NCBI RefSeq assembly: GCF_000426385.1
Contig: NZ_AUFG01000005.1
Location: forward strand, 87,007-151,006
Length of the DNA: 64,000 bases
DNA from: Arsenicicoccus bolidensis DSM 15745
GTDB lineage: Bacteria; Actinomycetota; Actinomycetes; Actinomycetales; Dermatophilaceae
Direction of reading: 5' to 3'
Below, in pieces: positions 9,042 to 16,675 of this stretch. Every line of letters starts with the position of its first letter. The stretch's first letter is position 1. A program made the position numbers and the translations under genes. The notes below the pieces were generated by a model. That model was not told the DNA's origin. It searched no databases and was given only the letters and a program-made list of their open reading frames with translations.

Positions 9042-10065
9042 CGACGGCCGGGAGGGGCGCGGCCGACGGGATGGCCCGTGGGATGACCGGGGGAGCGGTC
9101 GTCGACCTGGGCGTGCACGAGCCGTATGACGCGCCCGGCGTCTTCGCCTTCCTGGCCGCTCGCGCCGTGCCGGGCGTGGAGGTCGCCCACCTGGCGGGCG
9201 ACCGGCTGACCTATGCCCGGACGCTCCGGACACGTTCTGGCACAGGCACTCTCGGCGTCTCGGCCCGTGCCGCCGGCGCGGGCTGGCGACTCGAGGTGCA
9301 GGTCGATACGTCCGGCGGAGCGCAGGAGTCCGAGCTCGTGGACGCGGCACGGCGACTGCTCGACCTCGACCACGACGCGATCGCCGCCGACGCTGCGCTG
9401 GCGCGAGACCCGTTGCTGTCGTTGGCGGTTCGAGACGTGCCGGGCATCCGGGTCCCGGTTCGGTCGACGCCGCCGAGCTGCTGGTGCGTGCCGTCGTGGG
9501 CCAGCAGATCTCCGTCGCCGCGGCCCGGACGCACCTGAGTCGCCTTGTCCAGGCGGGCGGTTCGGCATACGACGCGCGAGTCCCGGGTCTGGACAGGCTG
9601 TTTCCCACCCCGACCCAGATCGCCGAGGTCGTCCCCGATCCGGTGCCCGGGACGGCTCCGGACCCGCAGCGTCCGCTCCGGCTGCCGGGACGCAGCACGG
9701 CAGCTGTCCTGACGGCCGCTCGTGACCTGGCCTCCGGTGCACTCGTGATCGACCGCGCGACGGACCCGGTCCTGTTGCGGGAGAGCCTGGTCCAGCGACC
9801 GTCGATCGGTCCGTGGACCGCTGCGTACGTCGCGATGCGCGTGCTGGGCGACCCCGACGCCTGGCTCTCCACCGACGTGGCCCTGGTGGCCGGCGCCCGT
9901 TCGCTGGGCATGCTCCCGGCCCCCGTGCCCACACGCGAGGCGCACCGGGTCCTGGCCCGGCGGGCGGAGTCCTGGGCGCCATGGCGGTCCTACGCCGTCA
10001 TGCACCTGTGGCAGGCCGCCGCGCGAGCGTCATCGGACGCAGCAGGGTCACGCCTCCGACGCTAG
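9038..10065 (+). pseudogene. DNA-3-methyladenine glycosylase AlkA-like, frameshifted
   Basis: Two overlapping frames together make one AlkA-type glycosylase. The first (9038 to about 9457) has the AlkA N-terminal domain. The second (from about 9458 to 10065) continues with DAAELLVRAVVGQQISV, the helix-hairpin-helix SIGPWTAAYVAMR and the catalytic aspartate region LSTDVAL. At 9455-9461 the text reads CCCGGTTCGG where CCCGGGTTCGG would restore the frame, so one G of a short run appears to be missing. The gene would otherwise code about 340 residues for base-excision repair of alkylated purines. Its start, GTG 9038 or ATG 9083, overlaps or follows the response regulator stop. A sequencing error is as likely as true inactivation. 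Confidence 0.75.
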
Positions 10066-10085
10066 CAACAGCTGCGGCGCAGGGC

Positions 10086-10331
10086 TCAGCCCTCGGGAAG
10101 CGCGGCGAAGGCCTTCTTGGCGTCGCGGTACCACCCCATGCCCTTGACGGGGTTCTTCCAGCGTCCCCGCATCTCGCGGGCGGCCTCCTCGTGGGCGGTG
10201 TCGCCGCCGGCGACGGCGTCCTTGAGGTGCTGGTCCTGGGCGTGGATGACGTCGTCGGCGGTCGCGCCCGTGTGGGTGGTGTCGCAGGGTCCGCCGAGCT
10301 GGCGGCAGGTCATGTTCTTCACGGTCTTCAC
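10086..10331 (-). CDS. DUF1059-like small protein
   Basis: 81 residues. The N-terminus MKTMTCRQLGG-like run (here with KN inserted) and CDTTHTGATADDVIHAQDQH match DUF1059, a small putative metal-binding domain with a conserved Cys-x(7)-Cys and a following His-rich helix. The C-terminal 35 residues, with GRWKNPVKGMGWYRDAKKAF, are longer than the minimal domain. Function unknown. The gene precedes the ECF sigma factor stop by 82 bases on the same strand, so it is the probable last gene of that transcript. Confidence 0.65.
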   Translation of the reverse strand: MKTVKNMTCRQLGGPCDTTHTGATADDVIHAQDQHLKDAVAGGDTAHEEAAREMRGRWKNPVKGMGWYRDAKKAFAALPEG

Positions 10332-10413
10332 GATCGTGCTCCTTGTTGGTCGCTGTGATGGTGCGGTGATGCTCTGGTGACGACAGGCGGCGGCCGAGTG
10401 TGACCGCCGGGCG

Positions 10414-11229
10414 TCAACGACGGGTCAGGGCTGCCAGGACGGCCGGGTCGGCCCGGAAGTCGATGCGGTGCACCAGCCCGTCGACGATCGTGAAGTCGAA
10501 GGCGACCCGCGCCTCGCCGCGGTGGTACCACGCCGCGCCGGGGCGGCCCTCGAGGAGGGTGGGCAGCGCGGCCCTGGCGGCCCCGTCGAACATCTCCGCC
10601 ACGGCCCGGCGGCCCTCCAGCCGGGTGGGGGTGCCCGCGGTGATGGCGGCCGCGTCGGCGGCCACGACCGCGTCGGGCGCGAGCAGCTCGAGGAGCCGGG
10701 CGTACTCACCCTCGCGGGCCGCGGCGAGGAAGGCGTCCACGACCTCCCACTCGGCGCGTCGCTCCTCGGCCCGGGGCTGCGTGACCTTGCGTCGCGCACG
10801 GGAGGCCAGCTTGCGAGCGGCCGCGTGGGTCGTGCCGAGGATCGCCGCGATCGTGGGGAAGTCGATCGCGAGGGTGTCGTGCAGCACGAACGCCACCCGC
10901 TCTGCCGGGGTCAGCCGGTCGAGGACGACCTGCAGCGCCACACCGACGGTGTCGGCGAGGGCGACCTCGTCGGCCGGGTCGGGCGCGGTGGCGGTGAGCT
11001 CGAGGTCGTCGACGGGCAGGGGGGTGCGGGCCCGCAGCCGGTCCAGGCACAGTCGCGTGGTCACGGTGGTGAGCCAGGCGGTCAGGCTGTCGATGTCGGC
11101 GTCGGTGCCCTGCAGTCGGATCCACGCCTGCTGCACCACGTCCTCGGCCTCGGCGCGGTCCCCGAGCACCCCGCCCGCGATCCGCAGCAGCCGCGGCCGC
11201 ACCGCCTCGAAGGCGTCCGTCTGGTCCAT
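10414..11229 (-). CDS. ECF sigma factor with SnoaL-like C-terminal domain (SigJ type)
   Basis: 271 residues from ATG 11229. Region 2 (about 5-70) shows RPRLLRIAGGVLGDRAEAEDVVQ and SLTAWLTTVTTRLCLDRLR; region 4 (about 105-155) shows LTPAERVAFVLHDTLAIDF and a helix-turn-helix TIAAILGTTHAAARKLASRA. Residues 165-271 form a SnoaL/NTF2-like domain, as in SigJ and ECF41-type factors where this domain regulates activity in place of an anti-sigma factor. I do not see the DGGGK motif of classical ECF41. No carboxymuconolactone decarboxylase or oxidoreductase partner sits beside it, the usual ECF41 neighbours. The start is chosen where homology begins; a GTG three codons upstream is possible. Confidence 0.85.
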   Translation of the reverse strand: MDQTDAFEAVRPRLLRIAGGVLGDRAEAEDVVQQAWIRLQGTDADIDSLTAWLTTVTTRLCLDRLRARTPLPVDDLELTATAPDPADEVALADTVGVALQVVLDRLTPAERVAFVLHDTLAIDFPTIAAILGTTHAAARKLASRARRKVTQPRAEERRAEWEVVDAFLAAAREGEYARLLELLAPDAVVAADAAAITAGTPTRLEGRRAVAEMFDGAARAALPTLLEGRPGAAWYHRGEARVAFDFTIVDGLVHRIDFRADPAVLAALTRR

Positions 11230-11324
11230 GGTCGTCACACTCCCATCACGTGGTCCGTCATGGGTAGTGACTCCGGGATCAGCCCAGGTGTGACCGCCTG
11301 CCGGTGCGGGGAGGGGCAGGCGCG

Positions 11325-12182
11325 TCAGGCCTGCCGCGCCGTCGCGTCGAGGAAGGCCCGCCAGTGGCTCTGCCCCTGCGTGAGCCGGCCGCCGACGCCC
11401 ACGCGCTCGAGGACGTCCTGCGTCGCCGACCGCGTGTCGTCGTCCCAGGACCCGGTCGGTTGTATGTCGAGGCCCCAGACGTGACGACACATGGCCTGCA
11501 CGGCCTGGACCTGCACGCGCGAGCCGGGGGAGAAGGTGCTGCCGGCGGGACCGGAGCGGCCGTCGTCGACGTGGATGTGGTTGTGGTGCGCCTGGTCGTA
11601 GAGATAGGTCAGGACCGAGGCGAAGTCGTGGTGCAGGCTGGCGGCCAGGCGCCAGTACGAGCGCTCGCGCGCGGCCCGTTCCCCGCCGGTGGCGCTCTGC
11701 CACAGGTCGTAGCGGCAGCTGACCAGCTCCTGACCTGCACCGGTGCGGACCCGGGCCAGGTCGAAGGCGCGTCCGGCGTGGTGCCACGAGAGGCGAGGGC
11801 GGTCCTCGGCCCTGACCCAGGCGCCATACGACCAGAGCTGGGCCGGTGGCGGTGCGGGCAGGTAGGTCCAGTGCCGGGCCAGGGTGTCGGACAGCCGCTG
11901 GGCGAACGCAGGCTCGATCCGGAACCCCGTCGGTGTCCCGGAGACCTCGTAGTAGAGGCGGGCACCAGCCAGCCGGTCGAGGCGCGGCAGCTGCTCGGAC
12001 GCGACGCCTGTGGGATCGCCCGACGGCGTCGACGGGTCGCTCTCTGACAGCTGGTCCACGGTCTCCTGCAAGGGATCTCGTGCTGCCCACAGGGCCGCGG
12101 CCGTCGCGAGCGTCGCGGCGCCGCCGACGAGGACGGCGCGCCGCCGTGGCCTGTGCTCGGGGGAGCTGGTGTCGTCGGGCAC
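11325..12182 (-). CDS. Extensin-like family protein, exported
   Basis: 285 residues. A twin-Arg, RRRAVLVGGAATLATAAALW, near residues 13-32 is a Tat-like signal or membrane anchor. The mature part has the extensin-like C-terminal domain hallmarks: SWHHAGRAFDLARVR (His-x3-Gly-x-Ala-x-Asp) and the late metal motif HHNHIHVDDGR, the pattern shared with LAS/D-Ala-D-Ala carboxypeptidase-like zinc peptidases. A cell-wall role is therefore likely but the substrate is unknown. The C-terminal 60 residues contain a peptidoglycan-binding-like repeat (VQAVQAMCRHVWGL, TGSWDDDTRSATQ). It ends 95 bases before the sigma factor start. Confidence 0.8.
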   Translation of the reverse strand: MPDDTSSPEHRPRRRAVLVGGAATLATAAALWAARDPLQETVDQLSESDPSTPSGDPTGVASEQLPRLDRLAGARLYYEVSGTPTGFRIEPAFAQRLSDTLARHWTYLPAPPPAQLWSYGAWVRAEDRPRLSWHHAGRAFDLARVRTGAGQELVSCRYDLWQSATGGERAARERSYWRLAASLHHDFASVLTYLYDQAHHNHIHVDDGRSGPAGSTFSPGSRVQVQAVQAMCRHVWGLDIQPTGSWDDDTRSATQDVLERVGVGGRLTQGQSHWRAFLDATARQA

Positions 12183-12251
12183 GGTGCCTCTGCCTCCTGG
12201 GTGTCTGGTCCAGGATGCCCTGCGCGGAGCCGGACGGTGATGACGACGGCG

Positions 12252-13958
12252 TCAGGCCCGCTCGATTCGCAGCATCGTCCCAGCGGGCCCACCGGGGGTG
12301 GCCAGCATGAGATAGAGGTGCTCGCCGTCGGTGGTGAGGTCCCACAGCTTGCCACCCGTCGTGATCGGCAGGCTGATCGTGGTCCAGGTCCAGGGCGGCG
12401 AGCCCGGGTCGGCGGCCACCAGCGCGCCGTCCCAGTCAGCGGCGATCACCTTGCCGGTGAGCTGGGGGATCGCGGTGCCGCGATAGATGACCGCCCCGCT
12501 CACGATCTGGCCGACCTCCGGCCCGAGCTCGGCAGCGGGGAGGGTGAGCCTCGCCCCCTCCAGCGCGAGGCACCGGGGCTCGGGGCGCCCGCCCGGCCAG
12601 CACTGCGAGACGCGGGCGCGGGGGAGCAGCGGGTAGCCCGCGTTGTCGCCAGGCCTGGGCAGGAGCACCTGCTGGTGCATCTCGGTCCACATGGCGTGCG
12701 CCACGAGCAGGCCGCGCTGCGGGTCCGCGTGGATGCGGAACGGGTTGCGGTAGCCCCCGGAGTAGATCTCGGGGTGCCCGCCGCCCTTGGCGTACGGATT
12801 GTCCTGCGGCACGGTGTAGCTCGCACCCTTGCCCGGCGTGATCCGCAGGATCTTGCCCTCGTAGGACCGGGGGTCCTGCGCCTCCTCGCCGGCCGCCCCT
12901 CGGGCGACGAGGAGGTTGCCCCGGTCGTCCAGGGCGAGGCCGCCACCGAGGTGGTCCAGCCCCGCCGACGGGAAGCGCATGATCACCTGCTCGGACCGGG
13001 GGTCGGCCACCAGGGTCCGGGGATCGGCCCGCCACCGGGAGAGCACGTCGACCCGCAGCGCGCCCGGGTGCTGGGCCGTGGGCTTGGTCGAACGAATCGT
13101 GTAGAAGGTCCCGGACGTCGCGAAGTCGGGTGCCGGCTGGAACCCCGCCAGGCCCAGCTCCAGCGAGCTCGAGCTGGGGCCGAGCGTGCTGGCCCGCACG
13201 TCCAGGAACGGCTGGGCGCGCAGCACGTCGCCCTGCAGCACGCGGATCGTGCCGACCTGGTCCTGGACGAGGCGGCGGGTCCGGTCGAGGCGCACGACCC
13301 GGCGGGGCACGGCCAGCTGGTCCGTCACGATCGCCGTCCGGAGGCCGGGGACGGGCAGCGTGGGGAGGGCCGAGGGGCCTTGCGCGGCAGTCGTGCTCGT
13401 CGAGCCTCCGACCGCCCCGCCGGAGGACGGGCCCGTTCCGCGACCGGCCGAGCCTGCGCCGTCCGCGCACGCGGCCACGAGGGCCAGGGCGAGGACGAGG
13501 TGAGCGGTGGCGTCCGGATCGATGTCGCGGCCGATCTCGCCCTCCGCCGTGGCGCGGCTGACGAGGGAGGCGAGCAGCCCACGGATCTCGTCGTCGCCGG
13601 CGGCGATGGTGGCACCGATGGAGCTGTCGTGTGCCGCACGCTCGGCGAAGGCAGCGCCCTGCAGCGTCAGGGCTCGTCGCCGCTCGTCCAGGGGGAGGGT
13701 CGAGACGACGAGCTCCACGAGCCAGGTCTGCAGCGTCGGCCGGCCGGGCTCCCCCGGAGGCGTGCCGACCCCGGCGCGGAGCCGCTCGAGCATGGCGGCC
13801 TCGATCTCGCCCTTGCTGGCGAAGGCTCGCTGCACCGCCCCGAGGGACCAGCCGGACTCCGCGGCGATCGTGCGGAAGCTGACCCCCGCGCTGCCGTCCC
13901 GCGCGACGATCGCGAGGGCGGCATCGGCGAGCTCCGCCTGGCGCTGCGTGAGGGGCAT
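12252..13958 (-). CDS. Chimeric reading frame: TetR regulator joined to PQQ-dependent sugar dehydrogenase lipoprotein
   Basis: 568 residues in one uninterrupted frame from ATG 13958. Residues 1-60 are a TetR helix-turn-helix (VSFRTIAAESGWSLGAVQRAF) and 60-155 a TetR ligand domain ending DIDPDATAHLVLAL. Then, without a gap, ALVAACADG appears, which looks like the end of a lipoprotein signal with Cys164 as lipobox cysteine, then a Gly/Ser/Thr linker, then a soluble glucose dehydrogenase/YliI-type six-bladed propeller (about 200-568) with KILRITPGK, HPEIYSGGYRNPFRIH and the C-terminal GGKLWDLT. A regulator and a secreted enzyme should not share a chain, so a deletion that joined two neighbouring genes in frame inside matching Leu/Ala-rich sequence is my reading. 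The fused protein has no usable signal peptide, so the enzyme is probably inactive or misplaced. Confidence 0.75.
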   Translation of the reverse strand: MPLTQRQAELADAALAIVARDGSAGVSFRTIAAESGWSLGAVQRAFASKGEIEAAMLERLRAGVGTPPGEPGRPTLQTWLVELVVSTLPLDERRRALTLQGAAFAERAAHDSSIGATIAAGDDEIRGLLASLVSRATAEGEIGRDIDPDATAHLVLALALVAACADGAGSAGRGTGPSSGGAVGGSTSTTAAQGPSALPTLPVPGLRTAIVTDQLAVPRRVVRLDRTRRLVQDQVGTIRVLQGDVLRAQPFLDVRASTLGPSSSSLELGLAGFQPAPDFATSGTFYTIRSTKPTAQHPGALRVDVLSRWRADPRTLVADPRSEQVIMRFPSAGLDHLGGGLALDDRGNLLVARGAAGEEAQDPRSYEGKILRITPGKGASYTVPQDNPYAKGGGHPEIYSGGYRNPFRIHADPQRGLLVAHAMWTEMHQQVLLPRPGDNAGYPLLPRARVSQCWPGGRPEPRCLALEGARLTLPAAELGPEVGQIVSGAVIYRGTAIPQLTGKVIAADWDGALVAADPGSPPWTWTTISLPITTGGKLWDLTTDGEHLYLMLATPGGPAGTMLRIERA

Positions 13959-14287
13959 GACGTCCAGGGTAGTCACGAGGGGACGCCGGCCAGGGGGGGG
14001 GGCGGTGGCGGGGGAGGGGATCGTGGGGGAGCTGGTGGGTGAGCTCGTGACGGTGCGGCGACACAGCAGCACGGCGTAGGCCAGGAGCAGCAGCGTGCCG
14101 AGTCCCAGCACCACGAGGGTTGCGGTGCCCATCGAGTCGCCTCCGGCATACGCGCACCAGTCGTAGGCGAGATGCCAGCCGGTTCGCGCTGGGGCGAGGC
14201 GGGTGCGCCGCGCGTCGGAGGTACCGCTTGACCCATGCCAGGCGTACGGTCAGGGGAAGGAGCCGCTGGCTCCGCTAGGGAGTGGCC
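13959..14287. other. Gap upstream of the TetR chimera with in-frame membrane segment and G10 tract
   Basis: On the minus strand an in-frame start at 14132 would add a transmembrane helix (TLVVLGLGTLLLLAYAVLL) and a Ser/Thr/Pro linker before the TetR ATG. The linker contains ten consecutive G on the plus strand at 13993-14002. If one base were absent, the frame from 14132 would stop at 13973 and encode a separate short membrane peptide of about 53 residues. Nothing else coding is seen. A small gene or a leader is possible; neither is certain. Confidence 0.4.
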
Positions 14288-14422
14288 ATGTCCGACAAGT
14301 CCCCGCGGCACTCGTTGTCGCAGAAGAGCACCAAGTCCCTCAAGGAGAAGCGGCGCGAGAAGAAGGCCGCTGAGAACCCGGCGAGCCAGGTCGACAAGGC
14401 GATCCACCCCAAGCGCGGCTGA
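14288..14422 (+). CDS. Small basic protein, Lys/Arg-rich, actinobacterial
   Basis: 44 residues, ATG 14288 to TGA 14420-14422. The N-terminus MSDKSPRHSLSQKSTKSLKE followed by a KRREKKAAE run gives a strongly basic, helix-prone peptide. Short proteins beginning MSDKSPRQ and continuing with a Lys/Arg helix are familiar in actinobacterial genomes, always unnamed. Function unknown; the charge suggests nucleic-acid or ribosome association. The start is preceded by a purine-rich AGGGAGTGG, which fits a ribosome binding site. Confidence 0.65.
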   Translation: MSDKSPRHSLSQKSTKSLKEKRREKKAAENPASQVDKAIHPKRG

Positions 14423-14510
14423 CCCGCGGGGTTAGTCTCAGCCTGCGACTTAAGCTGGCGCCTATCCGGCCGAAACAGGATCCCTCGAGTCGGATTGATA
14501 TCATCACCCG

Positions 14511-15071
14511 GTGCCTGTTGAGGTGGTCCCGTACTCGCCCTCGTGGCGGGCCCAGTTCGAGCTGGTCGCGGGCGACCTGCGCCAGGCTCTCTCTGGAGTG
14601 ACCTCCGCACGAGTCGAGCACGTGGGATCGACCTCCGTGCCAGGGCTCGCGGCGAAGCCCATCATGGATATCGACGTCATCGTGTCTGCCGAGGAGATGC
14701 AGATGGCGATGGCCGCCATGAGCTCCGCTGGGTACGTCCACCGTGGGGACCTGGGAGTCGCCGATCGGGAGGCATTCCGCCCTCCCGATGATTGCCCGAG
14801 GCGGAACGTCTATGTCTGTCGGGAGGGCACACTGAACGTTCGCAACCACCTCGCAGTTCGCGATGTACTTCGTACGCGGGAAGACCTACGTGACGAGTAC
14901 GGGGCCGTGAAGCGGGCGCTTGCAGCAGAGCCCGACATGGACATCGATACCTACATCGCCCGCAAGTCTGCGGTGCTCCAGAAGGTCCTCGCGGAGTCCA
15001 GCTTGACGGCCGACGAATGCCTTCAGATCTTGCGCCTCAACGATCCACGCAATGGTGGGCCTGGCCTTTAG
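14511..15071 (+). CDS. GrpB family protein (nucleotidyltransferase fold)
   Basis: 186 residues from GTG 14511. Shows the GrpB/UPF0157 pattern: VEVVPYSPSWRAQFE at the N-terminus, VEHVGSTSVPGLAAKPIMDID (the G-S-T-S nucleotidyltransferase motif with the Asp pair after it) at about 40-60, NVYVCREG and the later LxxRDVLRTREDLRDEY helix. The family has the fold of minimal nucleotidyltransferases and its substrate is not established; links to coenzyme A enzymes were based on annotation drift. Base composition is a little lower in GC than its neighbours, consistent with an accessory region. Confidence 0.85.
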   Translation: MPVEVVPYSPSWRAQFELVAGDLRQALSGVTSARVEHVGSTSVPGLAAKPIMDIDVIVSAEEMQMAMAAMSSAGYVHRGDLGVADREAFRPPDDCPRRNVYVCREGTLNVRNHLAVRDVLRTREDLRDEYGAVKRALAAEPDMDIDTYIARKSAVLQKVLAESSLTADECLQILRLNDPRNGGPGL

Positions 15072-15439
15072 CGCATGCTGATCAGACCCGCCGCCGTCCG
15101 TGATGCCGAGGCTTTCGTCATCGACTCGGGCATCGGGCGCATCGCCGCACAGCTCGTCGAAGAGCTGCACCAGTTGCGGTGGGGGATCAGGTCATGGTGC
15201 TGGAGGGGGCTGGTGCACCGCTGTCGCTGTAATGACATAATGTGGATTATCGGCGTTTTTGAGTGTGAGGCTGGAAGGGGCGCCATCACCGCTGGCGCCC
15301 AAGGGCTGATCATCACGACGTCCTGGTCCTGTGCATCGAGCACCGACGTGGCGCCGTCACCATCGGTGTGGGGCCGGCCGCACAGCCCGGTGATCCGGTC
15401 AAGCCTTGATCTTTGTTGCGCCATCGCTAGCGTCTGCTC
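15072..15439 (+). other. Gene-poor gap with a possible GNAT remnant and an AT-rich patch
   Basis: Just after grpB, ATG 15075 begins MLIRPAAVRDAEAFVIDSG, which looks like the first strand and helix of a GNAT acetyltransferase, but the frame loses all similarity after about 20 residues. From 15225 to 15265 the sequence drops sharply in GC and contains ATAAT-GTGG-ATTAT (15237-15250), a short inverted repeat. No complete gene is seen. I read it as debris of a lost acetyltransferase gene plus a promoter-like region for the next gene. Confidence 0.4.
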
Positions 15440-15919
15440 ATGGACATGATGCGCGGCGAGCAGATCGCCCAGGCCGACCTCACCCACGGGCGCAAGCTCG
15501 CCCAGGGCCTCCACGCCCGTTATCTGGTCAGCGAATTCTCCACCGGCGCAAGCTTTGTCGTGGCCGCTGGCCGGGCCGGCGATGAGCTTGGGCATCACCC
15601 GATCGTGTCGATCGGCCCCGGCTACGTCGACCTCAGGCTGGTCAGCGACGACGCCATCTATCGGGACGACGAAGGCACCGAGCACGTCGTCCAATGGGTG
15701 ACCAAGCAGGACGTCGACGAGGGCAAGGAGCCGCAGCAGCGCTTCCATGTCGAGGTCTACGTGGCGCCCGAGGTGGTCGAGAGACGGGTCGCCGCCGCCA
15801 TCGCTGCAGGGGGAACCGTCGTCGACGACACCGATGCGCCTGGTCTCACCGTGATCGCCGACCAGGACGGCAACCCGGGCGTCGTCTGCGCCGACATGTC
15901 CGCTGTGCGGCGCATCTGA
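15440..15919 (+). CDS. Pterin-4a-carbinolamine dehydratase / VOC fusion, internally shortened
   Basis: 159 residues. Residues 1-90 are a PCD-like domain: GEQIAQADLTHGRKL, the catalytic-type pair GHHPIVSIGPGYVDLRL (His52-His53) and a final VQWVTKQDVD helix. From about residue 95 it is the tail of a VOC domain: QQRFHVEVYVAPEVVERRVAAA and VIADQDGNPGVVCAD. In the actinobacterial PCD-VOC fusions I remember, about 60-70 residues (end of PCD plus first half of the VOC domain) lie between these parts, so an in-frame deletion is likely here at about 15713-15733. The VOC half would lack its first metal ligand. ATG 15440 chosen; 15446 is also possible. Confidence 0.65.
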   Translation: MDMMRGEQIAQADLTHGRKLAQGLHARYLVSEFSTGASFVVAAGRAGDELGHHPIVSIGPGYVDLRLVSDDAIYRDDEGTEHVVQWVTKQDVDEGKEPQQRFHVEVYVAPEVVERRVAAAIAAGGTVVDDTDAPGLTVIADQDGNPGVVCADMSAVRRI

Positions 15920-15960
15920 ACCGCTTGCCCGTATGACGCGGTCGGCGGGGTTCGCAAGCC

Positions 15961-16368
15961 CTAGGTCTTGTCGAGGTCCTCCAGGAGCGTCATGCCGGCT
16001 CGTGCTGCCGCCTTGCGATCGAAGGTCAGGGTCTCTCGACACCCGTGCGTGCGGGCGACGGCGGCGATGAGCGCGTCCGCGAAGTCCGCGCCTTCGGCGA
16101 CGGCCGCCAACGCGGAGGCCAGTGCCTTCCGGTCCTGCAGGACCAGAGCGTCATCGATGGACAGGCGGCGGATGGCGTCGAGCATCTGGTCCGCGGACGC
16201 TCGGTAGACCTGCCGCATGACCCACCACGTCTCCACCAGCGCGACGGAGCCCACGAAGAGCGGATCCTGCGGTGACGCGTCTGCGATCACCCTTCGGGCG
16301 AGCTGACTCTGGTGCGGATCGTCGCCGGCGAGGAACCGGACGAGGATGTTGGTGTCAACGGCGATCAC
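15961..16368 (-). CDS. vapC: PIN-domain ribonuclease toxin (VapC family)
   Basis: 135 residues. The four PIN acidic positions are present: Asp5 in VDTNILVRFL, Glu46 in ALVETWWV, Asp98 in FADALIAA and Asp117 in TFDRKAA. The overall pattern matches type II VapC toxins that cut tRNA or rRNA with Mg2+. Its start overlaps the antitoxin stop by 4 bases (ATGA at 16365-16368), the standard antitoxin-first operon. All catalytic residues intact, so it is probably functional. Confidence 0.88.
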   Translation of the reverse strand: MIAVDTNILVRFLAGDDPHQSQLARRVIADASPQDPLFVGSVALVETWWVMRQVYRASADQMLDAIRRLSIDDALVLQDRKALASALAAVAEGADFADALIAAVARTHGCRETLTFDRKAAARAGMTLLEDLDKT

Positions 16369-16610
16369 GGCATGGACTCCCCCGCTGCGGCGGCTATCGC
16401 CTCGTCCATGTCGTCCAGGGTGGCCGGCGGTCCGTCACCCCTCAACGTCCCGAACAGATCAAGGACGCTGTGCCGTCGCGTCGTCAGGACGTAGTCCCCA
16501 CTCTCGTTGCGGGTGAACGTCACCGTGGTGCCGGGCGTCAGGCCCATCTCCTCCCGGACGTCCTTGGGGATGGTGATCTGACCCTTGCTCGTCATCGTGG
16601 CAGTCGACAT
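16365..16610 (-). CDS. vapB: AbrB/SpoVT-type antitoxin (VapB)
   Basis: 81 residues from ATG 16610. The N-terminal swapped-hairpin domain is clear: ATMTSKGQITIPKDVREEMGL, then TVTFTRNESGDYVLTTR. The C-terminal tail (residues 48-81, LDLFGTLRGDGPPATLDDMDEA) is the acidic toxin-binding region typical of VapB. It neutralises the downstream VapC and with it should repress the operon. The start is fixed by the ribosome binding site AAGGAGGTG placed four bases upstream, which itself lies inside a perfect palindrome at 16613-16642. Confidence 0.87.
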   Translation of the reverse strand: MSTATMTSKGQITIPKDVREEMGLTPGTTVTFTRNESGDYVLTTRRHSVLDLFGTLRGDGPPATLDDMDEAIAAAAGESMP

Positions 16611-16612
16611 GT

Positions 16613-16642
16613 GCACCTCCTTACACAAGAGTAAGGAGGTGC
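16613..16642. promoter_or_regulatory. Perfect 12+12 palindrome over the vapB ribosome binding site
   Basis: GCACCTCCTTAC (16613-16624), six-base spacer ACAAGA, then GTAAGGAGGTGC (16631-16642). The vapB start codon is three bases away. As DNA it is a natural operator for a VapBC dimer-of-dimers. As RNA, the vapB leader would fold into a 12-bp hairpin that hides the Shine-Dalgarno sequence in one arm and presents an anti-Shine-Dalgarno in the other. Either use is inference. Confidence 0.65.
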
Positions 16643-16675
16643 AGGGGGAGACGCCAGCCCTGACGCCGGTCGCGC

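Noticed and set aside
6972..9932. 986-codon open frame opposite the two-component genes
   Set aside because: Antisense to well supported kinase and regulator genes; translation is repetitive and shows no domain.
9038..10065. Programmed frameshift in alkA
   Set aside because: No slippery heptamer or downstream pseudoknot is evident, and a missing G in a short run explains it.
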